Shown: in pieces, positions 1 through 6,025 of the stretch | Layout of the letters: every line of letters begins with the position of its first letter | How positions within the stretch are numbered: the first letter of the stretch is position 1 | Translations under genes and position numbers: made by a program | Notes under the pieces: model-generated | The model's database searches: none | What the model was told of the DNA's origin: nothing | Seen by the model: the letters and a program-made list of their open reading frames with translations, nothing else | Source: Ruminococcus sp. | GTDB taxonomy: Bacteria > Bacillota > Clostridia > Oscillospirales > Ruminococcaceae | Length of the DNA: 11,559 nucleotides | Assembly: GCA_031262625.1 (NCBI GenBank) | Contig: JAISHJ010000028.1 | Coordinates: 1-11,559, forward strand | Reading direction: 5' to 3'

Positions 1-1127
1 TTTCCTTTTTGCCGGTCGAATATGTCTTGGTTTTTATCCCAAAAGACGTAAAGCGAACCGTCGGGAGCAAGGAGTTCTTTTACCTTTTCTGCCCAATGGT
101 TAGTGAAATCCTGCGCTTCATCAACAACAACCAAATCGTATGTTGAGAAATTTTCGCTATGACCCTCATATTCAAAATTTTTGGATTCGGACGGAATAAA
201 CTTCCTGTAAAGAAGGCTTGTTACAGTATAGGCAACACGCTGTGCCTTGTCGCCGACAATCTTTGAAAGCTCTGTTGCAACGAATTTAGCGAGTTCGCCG
301 TTGTAGCAAAGGTATAAAGCATTTTTACCTTCATTAATAGTCTTTGCAAGCTTCTTTATAGCAATCCATGTCTTGCCCGTACCTGCGCCGCCTTCAAAAA
401 GCACTCTTTTTTGCAGAGAAAACATATCAATAACGCTGTCTTGGTAATCGTTTATCTTTTTAAGCTGTTCTTCTTGATAATCTAAAAGGTCGTTTTTAAG
501 GAATTCTGTCATATAATGACCGTCTAAAAAGTCGATGAATTCATGTGCGGAATCGTCCGACATAATATTATTGCTTTCGGTATAACCGTGGCGCACGAAA
601 ATTTCTTCAATGCGTTTTTGAAGGTTTTCTAAATCCCCCTTTAAAATTGCCAGTTTTCTTTGCGCTTCCGAAAGCCCGGGAATATCCGTCTGATACGGGA
701 AAGCAACAGCGTGACCGTATCTACACTGTCCGTCAAAGCATTTGTCCCAGCCGTTCTTTTCACCATGGAAACCGCAAAATACTTCGTAAGCGGCAACAAT
801 GTCGTGTATACCTTGTTTTGCGTGTTTATAAGGGCAGCTATATAGGGGCTTTTTGCCATTTGATTTTAATGTAAGTTCTTCGCCCGACATCGAAGCTTTA
901 CCGCCGCCTTTGCACTCTATAGAAAGCAGACCGAACTTTTTATGAAAGATAAAAAAGTCAAATTCGTTCGTCTTAACCCTTTGTCCGTTCATTTTGTGAC
1001 CGTAAACCGAATGAAAAACGTGAAAATCGGGAGTTAATCGCTCTTGCAGTTCTTTGTAGAAATCTTCCTCCGACGGAGCCGGAAATGATGATATAACATC
1101 AATTTCGGGATGCATTTTTGCCGCCAT
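1..1127 (-). CDS. NERD-domain superfamily I helicase-like protein, 3' end outside window
   Basis: The reading frame is open from an ATG at 1125-1127 down to the left edge: 375 residues and no stop, so the C-terminus is missing. Residues ~15-110 look like a NERD (nuclease-related) domain, with NEFDFF at 54-59 and LLSIECKGGG at 67-76; the E-x-K pair is typical of restriction-endonuclease-like folds. Residues ~215-375 begin a UvrD/Rep-like ATPase: Walker A GGAGTGKT at 246-253 and Walker B VVVDEAQD ending at residue 340. The later helicase motifs would lie outside the window. Known NERD-helicase proteins are thought to act on DNA or RNA ends, and some sit near defence loci; the role here is inferred. 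A Shine-Dalgarno-like GGCAGG precedes the ATG by about 8 nt, and the gene has its own promoter, divergent from the 1332 operon. No frameshift was found when every codon from 1127 to 366 was read. Confidence 0.88.
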   Translation of the reverse strand, partial: MAAKMHPEIDVISSFPAPSEEDFYKELQERLTPDFHVFHSVYGHKMNGQRVKTNEFDFFIFHKKFGLLSIECKGGGKASMSGEELTLKSNGKKPLYSCPYKHAKQGIHDIVAAYEVFCGFHGEKNGWDKCFDGQCRYGHAVAFPYQTDIPGLSEAQRKLAILKGDLENLQKRIEEIFVRHGYTESNNIMSDDSAHEFIDFLDGHYMTEFLKNDLLDYQEEQLKKINDYQDSVIDMFSLQKRVLFEGGAGTGKTWIAIKKLAKTINEGKNALYLCYNGELAKFVATELSKIVGDKAQRVAYTVTSLLYRKFIPSESKNFEYEGHSENFSTYDLVVVDEAQDFTNHWAEKVKELLAPDGSLYVFWDKNQDIFDRQKG

Positions 1128-1187
1128 AATAATACCTGCCTTAAAAATTTTAGGATAATTAGGTATAACCTGTCGCAATTTATACTG

Positions 1188-1216
1188 ATTATAACATAAA
1201 TGAGCAAAAACCGCAA
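1188..1216 (-). promoter_or_regulatory. Probable sigma-A promoter of the NERD helicase gene
   Basis: On the minus strand a -35 box TTGCGG (1211-1216) is followed by a 17-bp spacer and a perfect -10 TATAAT (1188-1193). Transcription would start near 1181, giving a leader of about 55 nt. The -35 matches only in its first three bases, so this would be a moderate promoter. Confidence 0.55.
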
Positions 1217-1254
1217 GGCTTGAAATAATTTATTTACAAATTATTAAAAAGTGC

Positions 1255-1284
1255 TTGACATTAGGGGAGAGGATGTGTTATAAT
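1255..1284 (+). promoter_or_regulatory. Strong sigma-A promoter of the three-gene operon
   Basis: A perfect -35 TTGACA (1255-1260) lies 18 bp upstream of a perfect -10 TATAAT (1279-1284). The -10 is preceded by TGT, an extended -10 element. The bases upstream of the -35 (about 1227-1250) are almost all A/T, like an UP element. Transcription should start near 1291, about 40 nt before the first gene. Confidence 0.85.
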
Positions 1285-1331
1285 TAAAAAGAGTTTAGTT
1301 TCATTAACCATTCATTTTAAGAGGTAACATT

Positions 1332-1529
1332 ATGTACATAGACCCCGGAACCGGAAGTATAATTATACAGATGCTTATCGGCGGAATTGCCGGAATAGGC
1401 TTTTTCGGATATGCTTTCCGCGCGAAAATAAAATCGCTTTTTACGAAAAAATCTCCGGCGGTAACCGAAGCAGCTGCTCCTGCCGCAGATATACCCGATA
1501 CATTTAAGGAAATTGACGATGAAATCTGA
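1332..1529 (+). CDS. Small single-helix membrane protein with MYIDPGTGS N-terminus
   Basis: This 65-residue protein has three parts: the N-terminus MYIDPGTGS, one hydrophobic helix at about residues 10-29, and a basic patch (residues 31-40, R, K and K-rich) followed by an Ala/Pro-rich acidic tail. The helix-then-basic order suggests a single-pass protein with its tail in the cytoplasm; this is inferred. The start is set by an AAGAGG site ending 9 nt before the ATG. Small proteins beginning YIDPGTGS recur in Firmicutes and Proteobacteria genomes, but I know of no established function. It is the first gene behind a strong promoter, and its stop overlaps the start of the methyltransferase gene by 11 nt. 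That implies translational coupling and a possible role as membrane anchor or chaperone for its partners. Confidence 0.82.
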   Translation: MYIDPGTGSIIIQMLIGGIAGIGFFGYAFRAKIKSLFTKKSPAVTEAAAPAADIPDTFKEIDDEI

Positions 1530-2892
1530 GGGTAATATAACGCGCGAAGCCGCTTCATTCCGCGATAACTCCGGATATGTTTACTATGATGAAAACGGTA
1601 CGTTTTTCAGACGTATTAATCCTGTCTATGAGGAAAAATACAGGCTTCTCATGTCGTCGGGGCTTTATGACGAGCTTGTTGACCGACACCTTCTTATTCC
1701 CCATAAGGAAATTCCGGAAGAAAAGAAGCTTACAATACGCCCGAAGCGGGTACCGTATATTTCATATCCGTATGAATGGTGTTTTGAGCAGTATCGCGAC
1801 GCGGCGCTTGCCACACTTAATATTCATATTACCGCGCTTAAATACGGCATGATGCTAAAGGATGCTTCTGCTTATAATATTCAGTTTATAAACGGCTGGG
1901 CTGTTTTGATAGACACGCTTTCCTTTACCGATTATGAAGTGGGAAAAGCATGGGCGGCGTACGGACAGTTTTGCCGTCACTTTGTATGCCCGCTTATTTT
2001 AATGTCAGCTGTTGACGAACGTCTCGGAAAGCTTATGTCTTCATATATTGACGGAATTCCCCTCGATATAGGGACTGAAATTCTTTCGGGGCGCGGCGGA
2101 CTTTTCGCGAAACTGCATATCATCCTGCACAGCAAGTCGGTAGAAAAGCACAGTACCGACCGTAAAACGAAGGATGTTTACATTAAAAAATCCGCTTTTT
2201 TAGCCCTTGCGGAAAGCTTAAAAGCCGGGATAGAAGCCCTTAAGCCCGCTAAGAAGCTTACCGAATGGGGAGAATATTACGCCCACACAAACTATTCCGA
2301 AACTTCGGCGGCGGAGAAGTCTTTAATAGTCACAAGCTTTTTAGAGACTATAGAACCTAAACAGGTCTGGGATTTCGGCGCAAATGACGGAAGGTATTCG
2401 CGCCTTGCCGCTAAAACCGCCCATGTTACCGCCTTTGATATAGACTTTAATGCTGTGGGGAGAAATTACCTTGAAATAAGAAAGTCCCACGAGCCGATAC
2501 TTCCGCTTATACTTGACTTAACTGCTCCAAGCCCTGCGATAGGTTTCGGCAATACCGAACGAAACACCATAGGCGGACGTACAGTTCGCCCGGGGAAAAG
2601 CCCTGCCGATTGCATACTAATGCTTGCGGTAATTCACCATCTCGCCGTATCAAATAATCTTCCTTTTGAAATAATCGCGAAGTGGTTAGCTTCGATCTGC
2701 TCTAACCTGATTATAGAATTTGTCCCGAAAACAGACAGTCAGGTTCAGATACTTCTCTCAACCAGAGACGACATTTTCACCGAATATGACGAAGCGCATT
2801 TTATCGAAAGTTTCGGGCGATATTTTGAAGTCACTAAAAGAGAAGCTATCCCCGGAAGCGAACGAATCCTCTTTTTAATGAAAAGGAGATAG
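1519..2892 (+). CDS. Two-part protein with C-terminal SAM-dependent methyltransferase, NoeA-like
   Basis: This is a 457-residue protein. The C-terminal half is a class I SAM methyltransferase: motif I VWDFGANDG at 283-291 binds SAM, AFDID at 305-309 supplies the acidic ribose-binding residue, and MLAVIHHL at 368-375 is the motif IV region. The stretch SPAIGFGN...ER at about 338-348 and the IHHL motif resemble the nodulation protein NoeA family, judged from memory. The N-terminal half has no named domain that I recognise, but it holds LKDASAYNIQF at 113-123 and LIDTLSF at 130-136. These resemble the catalytic and metal loops of kinase-like folds (D115, N120, D132). The ATG at 1519 is preferred because AAGGA (1506-1510) sits 8 nt upstream; a TTG at 1513 would be too close. 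The gene overlaps the upstream small gene by 11 nt and ends 1 nt before the next. The substrate is unknown; a surface glycan or lipid is inferred from the neighbours. Confidence 0.85.
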   Translation: MKSEGNITREAASFRDNSGYVYYDENGTFFRRINPVYEEKYRLLMSSGLYDELVDRHLLIPHKEIPEEKKLTIRPKRVPYISYPYEWCFEQYRDAALATLNIHITALKYGMMLKDASAYNIQFINGWAVLIDTLSFTDYEVGKAWAAYGQFCRHFVCPLILMSAVDERLGKLMSSYIDGIPLDIGTEILSGRGGLFAKLHIILHSKSVEKHSTDRKTKDVYIKKSAFLALAESLKAGIEALKPAKKLTEWGEYYAHTNYSETSAAEKSLIVTSFLETIEPKQVWDFGANDGRYSRLAAKTAHVTAFDIDFNAVGRNYLEIRKSHEPILPLILDLTAPSPAIGFGNTERNTIGGRTVRPGKSPADCILMLAVIHHLAVSNNLPFEIIAKWLASICSNLIIEFVPKTDSQVQILLSTRDDIFTEYDEAHFIESFGRYFEVTKREAIPGSERILFLMKRR

Positions 2893-2893
2893 A

Positions 2894-4603
2894 ATGCGCC
2901 TTACCGAAAAAATAGCTTCTGTACCTAAGAAAAAGAAAATAACTTTAGCCGCAGTTTGTTTTACGCTAATATTTACATACGGATTTTTCGCTCCTCTTGA
3001 CTTATATCTTCGCAATTCCACATCTTTCATGGTAGGAATTGCATCTATAGTTATCCCGTTTTTTCTGATAAGCACAGCAGTTTTTGCTCTGCTTTATTTC
3101 CTTCTGCTTTTCACAGGCGAAAAGGCGATTGACAAAATAAGCTTATTTCTCTTAGGGCTTATTATAAGTTCTTATTCCCAGCTTCTTTTCTTTAACGGCG
3201 AGATGGGAGCAATGACAGGCGCTGTCTATAATTACAGCGAATTCACAACTTCCCATATGATAAATACGGTAATTTTCATTTATATAACCTTTATTCCGCT
3301 TTTTGTAGTTTATGCTCTGAAAAAGAAGGGTAAAAAAGCAGATTTCTATAAGCCTGCAATAGCAATTTCCGCCGTAATTATTGTTATGCAGCTTGGAGCG
3401 ATAATTTCGGTTCTGCCTTCGTATACTCCTATAAAGAGGACTTCTCTTGCACTTTCTTACAGTAAATCTTTCGAGATGTCAAGTGAAGAAAATACTGTAG
3501 TTTTTATTGTAGACAGGCTTGACAATGAATTTACGCACGAAACATTTAACCGCTATCCCGATGCTGCCGAAATTTTTGACGGCTTTACTTGGTATGAAGA
3601 TAATACTTCTGTCTATTCCTGCACAGTTCCGTCTGTAGCTTATATGCTTACCGGAGCGGAATTTAACCGCGATGAGCCTGTGTACTCCTATCTTCGGGAT
3701 TGTTGGAAAGAGCGAAGCTTTATTGATACTCTTAAAGAGAACAACTACAATTCTTATATGCTTATCGACAGATTTACTTCCTATACAGACGTAAGCGACC
3801 TCTTAGGCAAAGCTGACAATATCTCCGACAAAAAAGATGTTTCTGCGGTCAATCAGAGCAAGCTTTTAGCAGTAACTTTCCGTATCGCCGTCTCTAAGCT
3901 TGTACCGTATTTTCTGAAAGATGCCGCCCTTGAAGGGCTTGCTACGGATTTTCAAAATAACTATCTTTCAATGAGCGATACCGACAGCATGGAATATGTA
4001 GTCAGCTTTAACACCGACATGAGGTTTTATGATAACCTCACACAAAACGGTTTGAAGCTTCAAGACGACAAAAAGGTTTTCAGTGTAATTCACCTTCGCG
4101 GAGCGCACGACTGGGGAGTAGGCTATGACAACGGCTTCATACAGGCGGAAGGGCTTGATAACAGCGATGCCGCTTACGCTTCGTTTAAGATTATTGAAGA
4201 ATATATGAAGCAGATGAAAGCACTCGGGATATATGACAAGTCTACAATAATAGTTATGGCAGACCACGGCAATTCCTCCGAAGTAATGGCGAGTACAACG
4301 AGACTTGACAAGGCGATAACATCTGCTTTAATGATTAAGCCTAAAAATGCTTCCGGCGCACTTGAAATTAATGATACAGCAGAACTTTCGCACGAATTTT
4401 TCGGCGCAAGCGTACTCGAATACGCGGGAATTCCTCATGAAAATTACGGGCTTTCCTATCAAGATATAATTAACGGAAACATCTCGACAACAAGGCGGCT
4501 TTATATCGAGTCTTGGGTGAATGTATATAACCTTAAGTATAACGGCTATTATGAAATAAACGGCGATGCGCGTGACTTTAATAACTGGAAAGCTTATGAA
4601 TGA
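2894..4603 (+). CDS. Membrane-anchored alkaline phosphatase-superfamily phosphotransferase (sulfatase/LTA synthase-like)
   Basis: This is a 569-residue protein. Five N-terminal membrane helices lie at about 17-37, 46-73, 82-100, 122-141 and 153-174, followed by a large domain that should face outside. In that domain VVFIVDRLD at 202-210 supplies a metal-binding Asp (D207), and CTVPS at 243-247 holds the likely nucleophile, T244. IHLRGAH at 399-405 and MADHG at 455-459 (D457, H458) complete the metal site. The layout matches lipoteichoic acid synthase-like enzymes, which move phosphoglycerol or phosphoethanolamine from lipids to surface polymers. A true sulfatase would have Cys or Ser in C/S-x-P-S-R; here the residue is Thr and the final Arg is Val, so phosphotransfer is more likely. 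AGGAG (2884-2888) lies 5 nt before the ATG. The gene is third in the operon, 1 nt after the methyltransferase stop, and is followed by a terminator. The donor and acceptor are unknown. Confidence 0.88.
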   Translation: MRLTEKIASVPKKKKITLAAVCFTLIFTYGFFAPLDLYLRNSTSFMVGIASIVIPFFLISTAVFALLYFLLLFTGEKAIDKISLFLLGLIISSYSQLLFFNGEMGAMTGAVYNYSEFTTSHMINTVIFIYITFIPLFVVYALKKKGKKADFYKPAIAISAVIIVMQLGAIISVLPSYTPIKRTSLALSYSKSFEMSSEENTVVFIVDRLDNEFTHETFNRYPDAAEIFDGFTWYEDNTSVYSCTVPSVAYMLTGAEFNRDEPVYSYLRDCWKERSFIDTLKENNYNSYMLIDRFTSYTDVSDLLGKADNISDKKDVSAVNQSKLLAVTFRIAVSKLVPYFLKDAALEGLATDFQNNYLSMSDTDSMEYVVSFNTDMRFYDNLTQNGLKLQDDKKVFSVIHLRGAHDWGVGYDNGFIQAEGLDNSDAAYASFKIIEEYMKQMKALGIYDKSTIIVMADHGNSSEVMASTTRLDKAITSALMIKPKNASGALEINDTAELSHEFFGASVLEYAGIPHENYGLSYQDIINGNISTTRRLYIESWVNVYNLKYNGYYEINGDARDFNNWKAYE

Positions 4604-4607
4604 AGAA

Positions 4608-4635
4608 AAAAACACGGATTTTACGCCGTGTTTTT
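4608..4635. terminator. Bidirectional intrinsic terminator between convergent genes
   Basis: A perfect 10-bp stem (4608-4617 with 4626-4635, core CACGG/CCGTG) encloses an 8-nt loop. It is flanked by A-runs on the left and T-runs on the right, so it can stop transcription in both directions. It lies in the 46-nt gap between the operon ending at 4603 and the minus-strand lipoprotein gene ending at 4650. Confidence 0.85.
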
Positions 4636-4649
4636 AGTTTGCGTTAATA

Positions 4650-5156
4650 TCAGAAAAGCAGATCAATCAAAGCGTTAGCGGCATCTTCGGAGAGTTCGTT
4701 GGTCTGCGCCATTGATTGCAAAACGCCGATAAGATAATCGCGGGTATCCACAAGGTCCTGAATGAAAAGCATACGGTCTTCATCGCCTAAATACTCATCA
4801 TAGTTTTCAAGATAGTAAGCGTATTGCTCGTCATAATAAGTTTGCATCCTTATCTTTTCGGTTTCGTAAGTATCTGTGTAAGTAAGCGGGTTTACAGCAC
4901 TTAAACTCTGGTCGTAGGCGTATTTGAACTCGTTGTTGATTTTCTGGAGACAGAGGAGATAGTCGCCGACGGTTTCTATACTGTAGAAGGTTGCGTCTGT
5001 AGTATCGGCGGGAACAAAAACGTGCTTAGTAGTAGCAGGAGTAGTAGTTGTTGTCTCGCGGGGCTGTTCCTTAACAGACGAAGAAGCGGATTCTTCGGAG
5101 CAGCCTGCAAAAAGAATAGCGATAAGAAGGAGCGCGGGAATAATTTTTTTAAGCAT
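4650..5156 (-). CDS. Small predicted lipoprotein of unknown function
   Basis: This is a 168-residue protein. Residues 1-18 form a signal peptide (MLKK, then a hydrophobic core) ending in the lipobox-like FAGC, with Cys19 as the lipidation site, so the mature protein should be tethered outside the membrane. Residues ~20-45 are a Ser/Thr-rich linker including TTTTTPATT. Residues ~55-168 are acidic, rich in Tyr, Asp and Glu, and look helical (for example RMQTYYDEQYAYYLENYDEY at 104-123). I recognise no catalytic motif or named domain. An AGAGG site lies about 7 nt before the ATG. The gene converges on the 1332-4603 operon and shares its terminator, so it is a separate unit. A spacer-type binding or sensor lipoprotein is possible but unproven. 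Confidence 0.85.
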   Translation of the reverse strand: MLKKIIPALLLIAILFAGCSEESASSSVKEQPRETTTTTPATTKHVFVPADTTDATFYSIETVGDYLLCLQKINNEFKYAYDQSLSAVNPLTYTDTYETEKIRMQTYYDEQYAYYLENYDEYLGDEDRMLFIQDLVDTRDYLIGVLQSMAQTNELSEDAANALIDLLF

Positions 5157-5189
5157 TTTATGCCTCTTTCCTTTGTCTTAATATCAGAC

Positions 5190-5245
5190 AAAAAATAAAA
5201 CTATAATCAATTTTTAAAGCTTTTTAGGCTTAAAAAAGATTATAG
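5190..5245 (-). terminator. A/T-rich hairpin with T-run upstream of the lipoprotein gene (terminator or attenuator)
   Basis: CTATAATC (5201-5208) and its exact complement GATTATAG (5238-5245) enclose further near-complementary sequence (A/T-rich arms plus AAGC/GCTT). Together they make an imperfect stem of about 20 bp with a small loop. Read on the minus strand it is followed by TTTTATTTTTT (5191-5201 region), the form of an intrinsic terminator. It could end the transcript of the gene that stops at 5328. If the promoter at 5261-5289 is real, it would instead lie in the leader of the lipoprotein gene. Confidence 0.5.
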
Positions 5246-5260
5246 CTTAGGCATAACTTA

Positions 5261-5289
5261 AAAGTACCACAAAAAGGCTGCGCTGTCAA
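5261..5289 (-). promoter_or_regulatory. Possible promoter of the lipoprotein gene
   Basis: On the minus strand a perfect -35 TTGACA (5284-5289) stands 17 bp from a poor -10 TACTTT (5261-5266). A perfect TATAAT at 5239-5244 lies too far from this -35 and has no -35 of its own, so either element alone is uncertain. Confidence 0.3.
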
Positions 5290-5327
5290 TTGAATTTTCG
5301 TGTCGAAAATGTTAACTTTTTGAGAAA

Positions 5328-5879
5328 TCAATAAAGGTTATATTGTTCTTTTACTTCAATTAATCTTTCGTATATTTTCATGTAGTCTTCATAAGACCTC
5401 ATATTTACCCAATCTGACTCAAGCTGTAAGACTTCTTGGTTTGATATATAAGGCGATATGCTTTTCATTGAGTAATCAAAATATTCATTGTGAAGAAGTG
5501 GCATAACAAACGTTGCAGTTGAAATTATATTAACTATAATAAGAAGGATTATTGAAATAATAGTTAGAATTTTATGTTGTTTTTTATTTTTGTTGACGGT
5601 TACCTGTAAGTTTTCATCCTTTTTATCAGGATGTCTTTCTAAAGATATTATCGTAGTAATCTTATCAATTGACCAAAACAAAAAAACTACAAAAAACGCC
5701 ATCGGAATCAACAAATTAAGGTTGATTATTGAACAAAAAGCAAAATACGTATCTAAAAGCAACTTGCCGACACTCGTAAATCCGATTTTTATTTGTTCAA
5801 TAATCTGAATAATAAAAGCACCGAGAATAAAAAAGATTACTCCCCACCCAAGCCCTTGTGTGCTGAAAAACTTTTTCAT
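5328..5879 (-). CDS. Three-helix membrane protein of unknown function, very A/T-rich
   Basis: This is a 183-residue protein. Membrane helices lie at about 12-28, 52-71 and 104-127. A charged Lys-rich loop (82-103) separates the second and third, and a soluble, acidic, Tyr-rich C-terminal tail runs from 131 to 183 (for example ESDWVNMRSYEDYMKIYERL at 154-173). I recognise no family. The base composition is unlike its neighbours: only 10 of the 60 bases at 5521-5580 are G or C. This suggests transfer or relaxed selection. An AAGGG site about 13 nt upstream supports the ATG at 5879. The gene is transcribed from a perfect-consensus promoter back-to-back with that of the 6026 gene. It may belong functionally with that second membrane protein, but only the arrangement says so. 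Confidence 0.8.
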   Translation of the reverse strand: MKKFFSTQGLGWGVIFFILGAFIIQIIEQIKIGFTSVGKLLLDTYFAFCSIINLNLLIPMAFFVVFLFWSIDKITTIISLERHPDKKDENLQVTVNKNKKQHKILTIISIILLIIVNIISTATFVMPLLHNEYFDYSMKSISPYISNQEVLQLESDWVNMRSYEDYMKIYERLIEVKEQYNLY

Positions 5880-5905
5880 CTATGTAAAAAACCCTTTTTT
5901 ATTAC

Positions 5906-5934
5906 ATTATAACATTGATTCAACAAAATGTCAA
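5906..5934 (-). promoter_or_regulatory. Perfect-consensus sigma-A promoter, minus strand
   Basis: On the minus strand a TTGACA (5929-5934) is separated from TATAAT (5906-5911) by exactly 17 bp. Transcription should start near 5899, leaving a leader of only about 20 nt before the ATG at 5879. Confidence 0.85.
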
Positions 5935-5962
5935 TATTTATACATTATTTTTCATATTTCCC

Positions 5963-5991
5963 TTGACATTTCCCTGTATTTATATTATAAT
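5963..5991 (+). promoter_or_regulatory. Perfect-consensus sigma-A promoter, plus strand
   Basis: A TTGACA (5963-5968), an exact 17-bp spacer and a TATAAT (5986-5991) give a start near 5998, about 28 nt before the ATG at 6026. Its -35 is only 28 bp from the -35 of the opposing promoter, so the two could influence each other. Confidence 0.88.
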
Positions 5992-6012
5992 TATACCAAA
6001 ATATGATTTATC

Positions 6013-6020
6013 GGAGGGGA
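6013..6020 (+). promoter_or_regulatory. Ribosome binding site that fixes the 6026 start
   Basis: GGAGGGGA ends 5 nt before the ATG at 6026. The frame is open further upstream to an ATG at 5915, but that codon lies upstream of the promoter and has no such site. Confidence 0.85.
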
Positions 6021-6025
6021 ACTTC

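Noticed and set aside
641..874. Short open frames on both strands within the helicase gene
   Set aside because: The helicase frame reads continuously through this region, with NERD and ATPase motifs on either side. I checked for a frameshift and found none.
1513..1518. TTG start for the methyltransferase gene
   Set aside because: It lies only 2 nt after the AAGGA element, whereas the ATG at 1519 has normal spacing.
5294..5310. Small inverted repeat ATTTTCG-TGT-CGAAAAT downstream of the 5328 gene
   Set aside because: The stem is only 7 bp and A/T-rich, with no T-run on the minus strand. It is too weak to call a terminator.
5915..6025. N-terminal extension of the 6026 gene to an upstream ATG at 5915
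   Set aside because: It would start upstream of the perfect promoter (5963-5991), has no ribosome binding site, and encodes a stretch of mostly hydrophobic residues. GGAGGGGA fixes the start at 6026.
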